Assembly: GCA_937960595.1 (NCBI GenBank)
Contig: CALGPL010000057.1
Location: forward strand, 1-64,000
Origin: an uncultured Anaerolineales bacterium
GTDB taxonomy: Bacteria; Chloroflexota; Anaerolineae; Anaerolineales; Villigracilaceae
Length of the DNA stretch: 64,000 nt
Direction: 5' to 3'
A program made the position numbers and the translations under genes. How positions within the stretch are numbered: position 1 is the stretch's first letter; each line of letters starts with the position of its first letter. Below are positions 28,791-39,002 of this stretch, piece after piece. The notes below the pieces were generated by a model. That model was not told where the DNA came from and ran no database searches. It saw nothing but the letters and a program-made list of their open reading frames with translations.

Positions 28791-30479
28791 ATGCTCGAGC
28801 GCATTCGAAAATTCTTGCAATTGCCCGTCTTCGATGATCCGGCCAGGAACCTCCAGGCGCAGAATATCTTCCTGATTCTCGCCACATTGTTCGCCATGAC
28901 CGTCCTCTACCTCGTCTACGCAGTCATCATGGCCGCGCCGGATCAGGTCGTCGTGGCCGTAGTTTTCATGGCCGCTGAAATCGGCCTGCAGGAAGTCTTG
29001 CGGCGTGGAAAGGTCGCTGCCGTTGGCGTCATCTTGTCCTCACTTTTCTGGACTTTCGTGGTGGTTCAGGTGATTTTCTACGGCGGCATCCGCGATGCCG
29101 CATTTGCAGCCGTTGCCATTGTCATCGCCATCGCCACCCTGACGGTCGGGGCGCGCGCCACGATCACCTTCACCGTCCTCTCGATCTTAGCCGGCATTGG
29201 GTTAGTCATTGCAGAACAGAACGGGGCCATTCAGCCCCCGCCCCCTGCGCCGCTTTCGTTTTTGTTCTTCGTTTACACCACAATCTTCATCATCATTGCC
29301 CTGGTGATGTATCTGGCCGTGCGCAGTATCGCCATCACCTCCCAACTGGCCCAGGAAAACATCGCCGCTCAGGCAGAGATCAACCGCCAACTCGAAGAAA
29401 GCCGCGTCCAACTCGAGGCGCGGACAACCGCCCTCGAACAGCGCACCGCGGCGCTGCAAGCCGCAGCCGACTTGGCGCGCCTCTCCAGCCAGGCCACAGA
29501 CGAAGCCACCCTGCTCAACGAGGTTGCCCGCCTGATCTCCGAGCGCCTGGGATACATGCACATTGGCATCTTCCTGACAGAGGCGAACGGCGAATTCCTT
29601 GTGCTCAAAGCCTCGAACAGCGAGGCCGGCCAGGCGCTGATCGCCGACAACTACCAGTTGCGCCTGGCGCGCGGCGAACTGACCTTTTTGGCCGCCGGCA
29701 CCGAATTGCTTCGCTATCGAATCGGCAATCAAATTTACCGGATCGCCAGCCCCATTCCGGTCAGCGGCGTCCAGGGGAACATTTCCTTCCCCCTCACCGT
29801 GGCCAATCGGCTGATCGGCCTGCTCAACATTCAGACCAGCACCCCGCCGCCCGGCCAGGAAGAACAAAACATCCTGCGGACGTTTACCGACCAACTGGCC
29901 CTCTCGCTGGAAAACATCCGCCTGGTCTCCCAGTTGCAAGAACAACTGACGGAAATCGGCATTCTGGTCGGCAAGACCGTGCGAGAGGCCTGGCAAGAGG
30001 TGCACCGCGGCGCCGCGATCGGGTACACCTATGACCGCCTGCAACTCATGCCGGCCGGAGAAAAACTACCGCCCGACATCTTGCAGGAGTTGAAACGAGG
30101 CAAATCCATTTCCTACGTGACCTCCGGCAGCGATCCCCGCTCGCGCCTGATCGCCCCCCTCGTCCTGCGCGAACAGGTGATCGGCATCCTGGGTTACGAG
30201 GACCTCGACCCCGCCCGCGAATGGCAGGACGACGAGAGAATCCTGCTCGAGACCATCTCCTCGCAGGTGAGCCTGGCCCTGGAAAACAGCCGCCTGGTGG
30301 CTGAAGCCCAGCAGCGCGCCGAACGAGAGACGACCATTTCCGAGATCGTTGGCCGCATCTCTGGCGAGACAGACATGGACTCCATTCTGCAAGCCACGGT
30401 CAGAGAAATGAGCCGTTTGGTCGGCGAATCCGAAATCGCCGTGCAACTGACGCCAGGCATGAAGAAGGAACAGAGGTAA
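28791..30479 (+). CDS. R5: polytopic membrane receptor with a divergent GAF
   Basis: A 562-residue protein. The N-terminus LERIRKFLQLPVFDDPARN is the same type as in R10, and both continue into about six membrane segments (20-180). The GAF (220-375) opens normally (ISERLGYMHIGIFL, ASNSEAGQALIADNY) but its middle is replaced by LARGELTFLAAGTELLRYRI, and it lacks the GIVG and NPxLPxTRSE motifs kept by its paralogues, so its ligand or pocket probably differs. The linker keeps the Trp (VREAWQEVHRGAAIGYTYD). Half GAF (LIAPLVLREQVIGILGYED) and tail (ERETTISEIVGRISGETDMD) are normal. GGGAGGA precedes ATG. Confidence 0.87.
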   Translation: MLERIRKFLQLPVFDDPARNLQAQNIFLILATLFAMTVLYLVYAVIMAAPDQVVVAVVFMAAEIGLQEVLRRGKVAAVGVILSSLFWTFVVVQVIFYGGIRDAAFAAVAIVIAIATLTVGARATITFTVLSILAGIGLVIAEQNGAIQPPPPAPLSFLFFVYTTIFIIIALVMYLAVRSIAITSQLAQENIAAQAEINRQLEESRVQLEARTTALEQRTAALQAAADLARLSSQATDEATLLNEVARLISERLGYMHIGIFLTEANGEFLVLKASNSEAGQALIADNYQLRLARGELTFLAAGTELLRYRIGNQIYRIASPIPVSGVQGNISFPLTVANRLIGLLNIQTSTPPPGQEEQNILRTFTDQLALSLENIRLVSQLQEQLTEIGILVGKTVREAWQEVHRGAAIGYTYDRLQLMPAGEKLPPDILQELKRGKSISYVTSGSDPRSRLIAPLVLREQVIGILGYEDLDPAREWQDDERILLETISSQVSLALENSRLVAEAQQRAERETTISEIVGRISGETDMDSILQATVREMSRLVGESEIAVQLTPGMKKEQR

Positions 30480-30483
30480 CCCT

Positions 30484-32262
30484 ATGACGATGCAGCCGCT
30501 CCCCGGAACCGTCCAGAAGCCGCCCCAAAAGCCTTCCGAATGGCGCCGCTTCTGGGAGCAACTGACCAGCGCTCACCCGACTGTGCAGGACGCGACCCTG
30601 CGCCAGCAGATCCAATTTGCTGCGGCAATTTCCCTGGCCCTGATGGTCCTGATCATCGCGGCCATCTCGGCCATTTTGATTGTGCGCGGCGGACGATTTA
30701 CGCCGCTCGAATTCCCGTTGATCGGTTTGGTCGTTCTCACCCTGATTTGTTATGGCCTGATACGCAGCCGCAATTACCGCATTGGCATCTCCCTGCAAAT
30801 ATGGGGATTCGGCGCAGTAGGCTTCCTTGCCATCGGGGCCGGCTCGAACAATCCTGCTCTCGCGCTTGGGGCCAGTCTTATTCCGGCCTATATTCTCGCC
30901 AGTCTCCTCCTTCCGTTGTGGGAAATGATCTCCCTGGTGACCATCAGTATTCTCATCATCGCCCTGTTTGGCGCGCCGGGAGTGAGCGCTGGTCAGATGG
31001 GCGCTGTCATCGGCAGCCTCACCACCACCGGCGCCCTGCTGGCCATCGGTGTGGCCTTCCGCAATGCTCTCGAGCAGCAGCGTCTGGCCGAACTGGACGA
31101 AGTCAACCGGCAACTGCGCCAAATCCAGGCGACTCTCGAACAGCGCGTCGAGGAACGAACCGACGAATTGCGCACCGCCACCTTTCGGGCCGCCCGCCAC
31201 GCCAGCCAGTTACAGACCATTGCCGAAGTGGCCCATACCATCTCTCTGGTGAGCGACCTGGATACCCTCTTGAAGTCGGTGTGCAACCTCATCTCCGAGC
31301 GGTTTGGCTTCTACCACGTGGGGATCTTCCTGAACGACGAAGCCCAGGAGTTCACCATCCTGCGCGCCTCGAACAGCGAGGGCGGTCAGCGTATGCTCGA
31401 ACGCGGCCACAGACTCAAGATCGGGCAGACGGGCATCGTCGGCTTCGTGGCCGCGCAAGGTGAGGCCCGCATCGTCTCGGATGTGGGCGCAGACGCCGTC
31501 TACTTCGACAACCCCGATTTGCCGGATACTCGTTCAGAAATGGCGCTGCCGCTGCTGGTCGGCAATCGTCTCATCGGGGTGATCGACGTCCAGAGTACGG
31601 AATCGGCCGCCTTCAGCGATGAAGATATCGATGTCATGCGCACATTGGCCGACCAGGTCGCCGTCGCGATCGAAAACGCCCGTCTGTTCAGCGAAACCCG
31701 CCGCGCCCTGCGTGAAGCCGAGGTCATTTATAACCGCTTTGTGGCCCGCGAATGGGAGCGCATCACACTCGAACGACAGCAAGCCGGCTACCGCGCCACC
31801 CCCACCGGCATCCAGCCGCTCAAAGAATCGCTGGACTATCCCGAGGTCGAGGCGGCCATTCGCTCCGGCAAACCCGTCGCCGGCTCCGCAGACCGGCCGA
31901 CTCTGGCCGTCCCGCTGCGGGTGCGCGGCGAAACGATCGGCGTCCTGCACATCAAGAGCCCCGACCCCCGCAAGAACTGGGAGTCCAATGAACTCGAAGC
32001 AATCCAGAGAGTGGCCGAACGTGCCGCCCTGGCGCTCGAAAGCGCCCGCCTGCTGGCCGAGACGGAAAAGCGCGCCCAGCGCGAACAGGTGATCGGCAAA
32101 GTGGGCGCCCGCATCCGCCAAACCCTCGACCTGGATACCGTGCTGAAGACCGCTGCCGAAGAACTGCGCCAGGCCCTGAACCTGCAAGCCGCCGAGGTGC
32201 GCCTCGGCCTGACCCCCGCCGAAAGCCGGGGCCGCAAACGCCCTGCCGGGAGGAACTCATGA
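30484..32262 (+). CDS. R6: polytopic membrane receptor with GAF and half-GAF tail
   Basis: A 592-residue protein, four bases after R5. FWEQLTSAHPTVQDATLRQ and the following six membrane segments (38-190) copy the R1 sensor type. The coil VEERTDELRTAT leads to the GAF (235-390; ISERFGFYHVGIFL, GHRLKIGQTGIVG, NPDLPDTRSEMALPL), the linker FVAREWERITLERQQAGYRA, the half GAF LAVPLRVRGETIGVLHI and the tail REQVIGKVGARIRQTLDLDT, followed by a basic end rich in Arg and Lys. It overlaps R7 by 4 bp. Confidence 0.88.
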   Translation: MTMQPLPGTVQKPPQKPSEWRRFWEQLTSAHPTVQDATLRQQIQFAAAISLALMVLIIAAISAILIVRGGRFTPLEFPLIGLVVLTLICYGLIRSRNYRIGISLQIWGFGAVGFLAIGAGSNNPALALGASLIPAYILASLLLPLWEMISLVTISILIIALFGAPGVSAGQMGAVIGSLTTTGALLAIGVAFRNALEQQRLAELDEVNRQLRQIQATLEQRVEERTDELRTATFRAARHASQLQTIAEVAHTISLVSDLDTLLKSVCNLISERFGFYHVGIFLNDEAQEFTILRASNSEGGQRMLERGHRLKIGQTGIVGFVAAQGEARIVSDVGADAVYFDNPDLPDTRSEMALPLLVGNRLIGVIDVQSTESAAFSDEDIDVMRTLADQVAVAIENARLFSETRRALREAEVIYNRFVAREWERITLERQQAGYRATPTGIQPLKESLDYPEVEAAIRSGKPVAGSADRPTLAVPLRVRGETIGVLHIKSPDPRKNWESNELEAIQRVAERAALALESARLLAETEKRAQREQVIGKVGARIRQTLDLDTVLKTAAEELRQALNLQAAEVRLGLTPAESRGRKRPAGRNS

Positions 32263-35072
32263 GCGAAGCCCTTCCCTCCTCCATGCAACCCGCTCCGACG
32301 AACGCTGCTGCCCGGCGCCGCAGCCTGCTCTGGCCGGTCCTGGCCGCCCTGCTGCTCGGCGGCGCGGACGCCATCCTGTCTGTCGTCTCCATCCTCCGCA
32401 CCGGAGCGTGGCAATCCTACCTAAACGCCGCCGCCATGACCCTGCTCGTCGCGAGCGCCGCCGTTGGACTGAACCTGAGCCGGCGCGGCAGACAGGAGCA
32501 AGGCACCTGGCTGCTGATCCTGGGCGTCAGCCTGGCGGCCATCGGCAAGACCATTTCGACCGAGGGGGTTGGGGTCATCGTCAGCCTGATCGGCATCGCC
32601 TTTCTTTCGGTCATCGGCTTCCTCTACCTGCCGGCGCGGGCGGTCAATCTTGCCATTTCGTTGGGTCTCGTTCTGGGAGCGGTCAACCTGCTCTTGGAGG
32701 CCTACTGGCCTCTGGCGCGCATCCCCTCCCTCATCTCGTCCGTCCCATATGCAAATACCATTCTGGTCTCCGTCATTCTGGCGGCCTTGCTGATCTTCAT
32801 CGTGCGGCGCTACCGCTCCTTCAACCTGTACACCAAACTTATCGTCGCCTTCAACCTGGCAGCCGCCATTCCGGCCATCCTCGTCGGCCTGATCAACTAC
32901 AACGCCTCCCGCCTTGCCCTGACTCAAGCCGCCACGACCAGTCTGCGAAACGCCGCCGCCCAAACGGCCGGCGAAGTAGATGATTTCCTGGTGCGCACGC
33001 GCGATACCGTCCTCCTCGAAGCCCGAACTCCGATCCTGACCGATTACGTCGAAGCCTTCCGTAGCGGTTATTCGCAAGACCCCGATGCTTTCGACGAAGC
33101 CAGAGACTACCTCGATACGCTGGCGACCAAAGACCCCGGCATGCTGCTCTCCTATGCCGTCCTGAACATCCGCGGCGTCAATATTTATGACACCAACCCC
33201 GCCGGCATCGGACGAAGCGAGGCGCCCTATGAATACTTTACCCACCCCTTCCGCGCCGGCACGCCCTACATCTCGCCCGTTATGCTCGGGCCGGAGAACG
33301 TTCCCACCATCACTTTCAGCGCCGCCATCCGGGACGAAGAGGGCCGCGTGATCGGCGTCTTGCGCGCTCGTTACCGCGCCATCGTGATTCAGAACATCGT
33401 CCGCCAGAGAAACGGTCTGCTGGGCGATGGCTCCTACGGCGTCCTGCTGGACAATTATCACGTCTACCTGGCCAACGGCCTCAACCCCAACCTGGTTCTT
33501 CGCACTCCCCTGCCTCTCGAACCCGGCACGTTGATTTCCCTGCAAAACTGGGGACGTTTGCCAACCGGCACCCCCGAACAACTCTCACTCGACCAACCGG
33601 AAGTGGAGGCTGGCCTCGCTCTGCCCCGTGGCCAATTGTTCTACGCCCCCATGGCGGGCGGACCCCAAGCCGGCGCCTCCGCCGCAGCCGCTGCCGCCAA
33701 GGTAAACTCGGTCAACTGGACCGTGATCTTCTTCCAGCCCGAAAGTGTGTTCCTGAAACCCCTCGAGACCGAAAGCGACTCTCTCCTGCTCATGGTGGCC
33801 GGCGTCATGCTCTTTGCCACCCTCGGATCGTGGTTCATTGCCCAACGCCTCTCGAACCCGCTCGAGAAACTGACCGATGCCGCCCGGCGCATCGAACAGG
33901 GCGACCTGAGCGCCGAGGCCGATGTGCTTGCCCAGGACGAGGTCGGCGAACTGGCAGCCACCCTCAACAGCATGACCGGCCGCCTGCGCGACCTGATCGG
34001 CTCGCTGGAGGCGCGCGTTGAAGAACGCACCCGCGCCCTCGAGCGGCGCGCCTCTCAAGTCCAGGCGGCTGCCGATGTAGGCAGCGCCGCCGCCCGCCTG
34101 CGCAACCTGGACGCCTTGTTTGCCCAAGTGGCCAAGTTGATCAGCCAGCGTTTCGGCTTCTACCACGTCGGCATCTTCCTGCTCGACGAACGCGGCGAAT
34201 ACGCCGTCCTGCGCGCCTCGAACAGCGAGGGCGGCCAGCGCATGCTGGCCCGCGGCCACCGCCTGCGGGTTGGACAGGTCGGCATCGTCGGCCAGGTCAC
34301 CCAAACCGGTCAGCCGCGCATCGCCCTCGATGTGGGCGAAGACGCCGCCTTCTTCGAGAACCCCGACCTGCCCGAAACGCGTTCCGAATTGTGCCTGCCG
34401 CTAATTGTAGCCGGCAAAGTCATCGGCGCCCTGGACGTGCAAAGCACCGAAGAGGCCGCCTTTAGCAGCGAAGATCTCGCCGCCCTGCAAATCATGGCCG
34501 ACCAGATCGCCATCGCTTTCGACAACGCTCGCCTCCTGCAGGAGAGCCAGGCCGCCCTCGAGTCGGCCCGCCGCGCCTATGGCGAGGTCAGCCAGACCGC
34601 TTGGCGACAACTCCTGCTTGAAGAGCAAAGAAACCCCGGCTACCTGAGCCTGGCCAACGGCATCCTGACCACCGTCTCAGGAGATCCCGAGCCGGAATAC
34701 CTCCAGGCCATCAAGACCGGAAAGCCCATCCTGGCCAACCACGGTCTGACGATTTACATGCCCATCACCAGCCGCGACTTCGTCATCGGCGCCATCCGCC
34801 TCGACCGGCCAGAAGAGGCCGGCGCCTGGTCGCAGGAAGATATCACCTCGGCCGGCGCCCTGGTCGATCAGTTGAGCCTCTCGCTGGAAAGCGCCCGCCT
34901 GTTCACAGACATCAACCGCCGGGCGATCAAGGAGCGCGCCATCGGCGAAATCACCGCCCGCATCAGCGCCTCGACAGACATGCGCAGCGTATTCGAAACT
35001 GCCGTCAAGGAAATCGGACGCACCTTCCCAGGCGCCGAGGTGATCGTCCAATTGCACGCGGAGGAAGAATGA
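32259..35072 (+). CDS. R7: dCACHE-HAMP receptor with GAF and half-GAF tail
   Basis: A 937-residue protein. N-terminal membrane segments (20-190), then FNLYTKLIVAFNLAAAIPAI as a further segment, an extracytoplasmic double-CACHE-like domain (about 215-500) containing YAVLNIRGVNIYDTNP, HPFRAGTPYISPV and ITFSAAIRDEEGRVIGV, a return segment, HAMP (EKLTDAARRIEQGDLSAEAD), a coil with VEERTRALERRA, the GAF (605-765; GHRLRVGQVGIVG, NPDLPETRSELCLPL), the linker TAWRQLLLEEQRNPGYLSL, half GAF IYMPITSRDFVIGAI, and the tail ERAIGEITARISASTDMRSV. Same plan as R4 but the CACHE sequences are well diverged, so different ligands are likely. A 52-bp gap follows. Confidence 0.88.
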   Translation: MSEALPSSMQPAPTNAAARRRSLLWPVLAALLLGGADAILSVVSILRTGAWQSYLNAAAMTLLVASAAVGLNLSRRGRQEQGTWLLILGVSLAAIGKTISTEGVGVIVSLIGIAFLSVIGFLYLPARAVNLAISLGLVLGAVNLLLEAYWPLARIPSLISSVPYANTILVSVILAALLIFIVRRYRSFNLYTKLIVAFNLAAAIPAILVGLINYNASRLALTQAATTSLRNAAAQTAGEVDDFLVRTRDTVLLEARTPILTDYVEAFRSGYSQDPDAFDEARDYLDTLATKDPGMLLSYAVLNIRGVNIYDTNPAGIGRSEAPYEYFTHPFRAGTPYISPVMLGPENVPTITFSAAIRDEEGRVIGVLRARYRAIVIQNIVRQRNGLLGDGSYGVLLDNYHVYLANGLNPNLVLRTPLPLEPGTLISLQNWGRLPTGTPEQLSLDQPEVEAGLALPRGQLFYAPMAGGPQAGASAAAAAAKVNSVNWTVIFFQPESVFLKPLETESDSLLLMVAGVMLFATLGSWFIAQRLSNPLEKLTDAARRIEQGDLSAEADVLAQDEVGELAATLNSMTGRLRDLIGSLEARVEERTRALERRASQVQAAADVGSAAARLRNLDALFAQVAKLISQRFGFYHVGIFLLDERGEYAVLRASNSEGGQRMLARGHRLRVGQVGIVGQVTQTGQPRIALDVGEDAAFFENPDLPETRSELCLPLIVAGKVIGALDVQSTEEAAFSSEDLAALQIMADQIAIAFDNARLLQESQAALESARRAYGEVSQTAWRQLLLEEQRNPGYLSLANGILTTVSGDPEPEYLQAIKTGKPILANHGLTIYMPITSRDFVIGAIRLDRPEEAGAWSQEDITSAGALVDQLSLSLESARLFTDINRRAIKERAIGEITARISASTDMRSVFETAVKEIGRTFPGAEVIVQLHAEEE

Positions 35073-35124
35073 ACGCCCGGCTGTCAGCAAACCCATCATC
35101 CCGGCCTATGCATGGGAGTGAACG

Positions 35125-37053
35125 ATGAAAATCCGCACCCGTCTCACCCTCAGCCTGCTCCTGATGGGCTTCCTGCCGGTCCTCCTGATCGGTGTCGGCC
35201 TGTCTTGGGCGATTGCGAACATCCGCAGCCTGTCGATCACCCGCAGCCAGCAGGCGCTCGAAGCGCTCGGACGCCAGTCCATCCGCGCCAGAGCCGAAGC
35301 GGTTGCCAAAGAAATCGGGATGTATTTCCAATATCATCCAGAACTCGACCCGACCGACTACCGCGCCATCGAAAGCAACTCCGACCTGATCGCCATCGCC
35401 GTCCAGCCCGTCGGCCGCACCGGCTACACCGCCGTCCACGACCGGCGCGGCATCAACCACTTTCACGTCAACCCCTCCCTGGTCGGCACCGACCTGAGCA
35501 CCCTTTCCGAGCGCCTGCCGCAATTCTGGAATCTGGTTGCCATCTCGATGCGCGGCGTCTCGGTCGAGGGCTACTACGACTGGTTGGAGCCGGACGGGAT
35601 CACCGTTCGCCAGAAATACATGGTCATCGTCCCCGTGCCGGGCACCGACCTGATGGTAGCCGCCACCACCTACATTGACGAATTCTCCGCCCCCACCCAA
35701 ACCCTGACCGCCAACTTGAACCGCGTTGTCAACCGCGCCATCTGGACCGCCCTAACGACTGCCCTGATTTCCCTGGCCTTTGCCGGAGTCTCCGGCTGGT
35801 ATTTCAGCCGGAGACTGGTCAGCCCCCTCACCCGCCTGACCGAGGCGGCGACGCGCATCGAACAAGGCAACCTGGATCAGGAGGTCCGGGTCGAACAAAA
35901 AGACGAGATCGGCCAACTGGCCTCGACCTTCAACCTGATGGCCGCCCGCATCCGAGAGATGGTCATCACCCTGGAAGAGCGCGTCCGGCAACGTACCGCC
36001 GACCTGGAGACGCGCGCCTCGCAATTTCGGGCCATCGCCGAAGTCTCGCGCGCCACCGCCAGCATTCAAGAACCCTCCGAATTGTTAGGACATATCACCA
36101 CTCAAATCGCCCGCCATTTCGGCGTCTATCATGCCGGCATTTTCTTGTTGGATGAAAAAGAAGAATTCGCCGTTCTACAAGCCGCCAGCAGCGAGGGAGG
36201 GCAGCGGATGCTGGCGCGCGGTCACCGGCTCAAGGTCGGCGAAGTAGGCATCGTCGGCTACGTGGCCGGGACCGGCCGGCCGCGCATCGCCCTCGATACC
36301 GGCGTGGACGCCGTCTTCTTCCAGAACCCCGACCTGCCGCTGACCCGCTCCGAAATCGCCCTGCCGCTCAAGGTTGCCGATCGGGTGATCGGCGTCCTGG
36401 ATGTGCAAAGTGAACAGCCGAATGCCTTTTCGGAAAGTGACATTGAAGCATTGTCCATCCTGGCCGATCAGGTCAGCATCGCTATCGAAAACGCCCGCCT
36501 GTTCGAGGAGACCCGCCGCTCGCTGGCTCAGGCCGAAAACCTCTACCGGCAATTCCTGCGCAGCGAGTGGTCGCGCCTGCCACGCGAACGAAAACTGGCC
36601 GGTTTCCGCTACTCGGCAGAGGGTACGGCCTTGCTCGACCGCCCCCTTGAAGATCCCGAAATCAAACAGGTTGCCAAGACGGGCCAGCCCCTCGTACGGC
36701 CGGCCGGCAAGAAGGGCGAACCCGCCCGCCTGGCCGTGCCGATCATCCTCCGCAACGAAGTGGTCGGGGTGGTCAACGTCGACGCCAAAGACGGCGAGTG
36801 GACGCAGGACGATCTCGACATCCTGACCGCCGTCGCCGAACGCATCGCCCTCTCGGCCGAAAACGCCCGCCTGTTCGAAGAGACCTCCCGCCGGGCGGCC
36901 AAAGAGCGCACCATTGCCGAGGTTTCCGCCCGCATTGGTGCCCTGGTGGACATAGACAACCTATTGCAGACCGCCGCCCAGGAGATGAGCCGCAACCTGC
37001 CCGGCGCTGAAGTCGTCATCCAGTTCCAGCAAAAAGTGCAAGGAGAGAAGTGA
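35125..37053 (+). CDS. R8: CACHE-HAMP receptor with GAF and half-GAF tail
   Basis: A 642-residue protein with the classical two-segment receptor plan. The first membrane segment is LSLLLMGFLPVLLIGVGLSW; an extracytoplasmic CACHE-like domain spans about 35-195 (GYTAVHDRRGINHFHVNP, MVIVPVPGTDLMVAATTYI); the second segment (205-225) leads to HAMP (TEAATRIEQGNLDQEVRVEQ), a coil, the GAF (310-465; GHRLKVGEVGIVG, NPDLPLTRSEIALPL), the linker YRQFLRSEWSRLPRERKLAGF, half GAF LAVPIILRNEVVGVVNVDAK with EWTQDD, and the tail ERTIAEVSARIGALVDIDN. It starts a sensor class also seen in R9. Confidence 0.89.
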   Translation: MKIRTRLTLSLLLMGFLPVLLIGVGLSWAIANIRSLSITRSQQALEALGRQSIRARAEAVAKEIGMYFQYHPELDPTDYRAIESNSDLIAIAVQPVGRTGYTAVHDRRGINHFHVNPSLVGTDLSTLSERLPQFWNLVAISMRGVSVEGYYDWLEPDGITVRQKYMVIVPVPGTDLMVAATTYIDEFSAPTQTLTANLNRVVNRAIWTALTTALISLAFAGVSGWYFSRRLVSPLTRLTEAATRIEQGNLDQEVRVEQKDEIGQLASTFNLMAARIREMVITLEERVRQRTADLETRASQFRAIAEVSRATASIQEPSELLGHITTQIARHFGVYHAGIFLLDEKEEFAVLQAASSEGGQRMLARGHRLKVGEVGIVGYVAGTGRPRIALDTGVDAVFFQNPDLPLTRSEIALPLKVADRVIGVLDVQSEQPNAFSESDIEALSILADQVSIAIENARLFEETRRSLAQAENLYRQFLRSEWSRLPRERKLAGFRYSAEGTALLDRPLEDPEIKQVAKTGQPLVRPAGKKGEPARLAVPIILRNEVVGVVNVDAKDGEWTQDDLDILTAVAERIALSAENARLFEETSRRAAKERTIAEVSARIGALVDIDNLLQTAAQEMSRNLPGAEVVIQFQQKVQGEK

Positions 37054-38990
37054 TGGAAACCTTGCCCGCCAAACAGCCGACCCGCCGCCTGAACTTTGGC
37101 GCCCGCCTGGCGCTGGCCTTTGTCCTGCTTGCCACGCTGGCCTCGCTGACAACACTGACCATTTCATACATCAATTTTCGCCGCGAATCGCGGGCCGTTT
37201 TCCGCCAGCGCCTGCTCGACCTGGTGACCCTGGCCGCCCTTCAGCAAGATGGAGACGCTTTCGACACCATTCGTTCGCCGCTCGACCCCGAATTCGATCG
37301 CGTGCGGATTCAGAACCTGGCCATCCGCCGCTCCAGCCCCGACATCCGCTACGTATTTACCGCCCGCTTCGACGACCAGGGACTGTACTTCGTCGTCGAT
37401 GCCGGCGAGCCAGGCGAGGAGGGAATCGCTGCCTACGGCGAGCACTACGAAGACCCCAGTCCGGCCCTGGCCGCCAATTACCGCACACTTTCGGCGCCCA
37501 TCGTGGACGAAGATTTCTACACCGATGTGTATGGAACGTTCCTCTCCGCTTACGCGCCCATCCACAACAGCCGGGGAGAATTGGTCGGGATCATCGGTGT
37601 CGATTTTACGGCGGATAAAGTCCTGCAAGCCGAGCGCACCTTTCTGCTCACCAACCTGGCCATCTTTGCGGCTCTCCTACCCCTCCTCGGCCTGCTTGGG
37701 TGGGCGCTCGGCAACGCGCTCAACAACCCGATTCGCGCCCTCACCGAGGCCACAACGCGCATCGCGGCCGGCGATTTGAATTATCAGGTCAGCCTCAAGA
37801 CCAACATCCCCGAACTGCACCGCCTGGGCACTTCCTTTGCCTCGATGGCCTCCCAGTTGAGGGAAATGGTGACCACCCTCGAGGCGCGCGTCGCCGCCCG
37901 CACCGAGGAACTGACCTCCGCCTCCCTGCAACTGGCGCGCCGCGCTGCCCAATTCGAGGCCATCGCCCAGATCGCCCGGACCGTTACCTCGATCCAGGAC
38001 ATGACCACCCTGCTCAACCGCCTCGTCATCCTGATCAGCAATCAATTCGGTTTCTACCACGCCGGCATCTTCCTGGTAGACGAGCAACGCGAGTACGCCA
38101 ATCTGCTGGCAGCCAACAGCGAGGGCGGCCGGCGGATGGTCGAACGCGGTCACCGCCTTCAGATCGGCAAGACCGGCATCGTCGGTTACGTCGCCGCCAC
38201 CGGCAATTCCCGCATCGCCTTGAACGTGGGCGCCGACGCCGTCTACTTCCGGAATCCCGACCTGCCCGAAACGCAATCGGAAATGGCCCTGCCCCTGCGC
38301 GTCGGACGCGAAACGATCGGCGTGCTGGACATCCAGAGCAAGGAGCAGAACGCCTTCTCGGACGAAGATGTGGCCATCTTCTCTACCCTGGCCGACCAGA
38401 TTGCCATCGCCATCCAGAACGCCCGCTCTTTCGAGCAGTCCCAGCGGCTGCTTGCCGAGGCCCAGCGCGCCGTAGGCGGCCAGATTCGGGCAGCCTGGCA
38501 AGCGTTGCAAACCGGCAGTCCGCGCATTGGCTATCGCGTCAGCGCGAGCACCGTCAAGCGTCTCGAACAGCCGCTGGTCAACCCGCAGGTCGAACAGGCC
38601 CTTTCGAGCGGCGAAGTGGTCGCCGCCCAGGGCGGAAAACACGCCCCCGCCAGCCTGGCCGTTCCTCTGCGCCTGCGCGGCGAGGTGATCGGCGTGATGA
38701 ACATCCTTGTCCCGCAAGCCGAATCGTGGGAATGGGAGCAAGATAACATCGACATTGCCGAGGCAGTGGCAGACCGTCTCTCGCTGGCCATCGAAAACGC
38801 CCTTCTCCTCGAGGAGTCGCGGCGCAGGGCCGATACCGAGCGCGTCATCGGCGAAATCACCTCCAAGATCAGCAGTTCGGTCAACCTGCAAAACGTCTTA
38901 CAGACCACCGTTCAGGAATTGGGGCGCGCCCTGCCGGGTTCGGAGATCATCTTGCAGTTCCAAAGCGACCAGAGAACGGGTGCGAAATGA
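37053..38990 (+). CDS. R9: CACHE-type receptor with HAMP, GAF and half-GAF tail
   Basis: A 645-residue protein. One N-terminal membrane segment (LALAFVLLATLASLTTLTIS), an extracytoplasmic domain (about 40-190) with YVFTARFDDQGLYFVVDAG and SAYAPIHNSRGELVGIIGVD (CACHE-like last strands), a second segment, HAMP (ALTEATTRIAAGDLNYQV), a coil, the GAF (295-455; GHRLQIGKTGIVG, NPDLPETQSEMALPL), a linker with QIRAAWQALQTGSPRIGYRV, half GAF LAVPLRLRGEVIGVMNI and the tail ERVIGEITSKISSSVNLQN. ATG at 37053 shares one base with the R8 stop and has GGAG seven bases upstream; a GTG at 37050 is an alternative. Confidence 0.88.
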   Translation: METLPAKQPTRRLNFGARLALAFVLLATLASLTTLTISYINFRRESRAVFRQRLLDLVTLAALQQDGDAFDTIRSPLDPEFDRVRIQNLAIRRSSPDIRYVFTARFDDQGLYFVVDAGEPGEEGIAAYGEHYEDPSPALAANYRTLSAPIVDEDFYTDVYGTFLSAYAPIHNSRGELVGIIGVDFTADKVLQAERTFLLTNLAIFAALLPLLGLLGWALGNALNNPIRALTEATTRIAAGDLNYQVSLKTNIPELHRLGTSFASMASQLREMVTTLEARVAARTEELTSASLQLARRAAQFEAIAQIARTVTSIQDMTTLLNRLVILISNQFGFYHAGIFLVDEQREYANLLAANSEGGRRMVERGHRLQIGKTGIVGYVAATGNSRIALNVGADAVYFRNPDLPETQSEMALPLRVGRETIGVLDIQSKEQNAFSDEDVAIFSTLADQIAIAIQNARSFEQSQRLLAEAQRAVGGQIRAAWQALQTGSPRIGYRVSASTVKRLEQPLVNPQVEQALSSGEVVAAQGGKHAPASLAVPLRLRGEVIGVMNILVPQAESWEWEQDNIDIAEAVADRLSLAIENALLLEESRRRADTERVIGEITSKISSSVNLQNVLQTTVQELGRALPGSEIILQFQSDQRTGAK

Positions 38991-39002
38991 AAGAGGCTGC
39001 TT

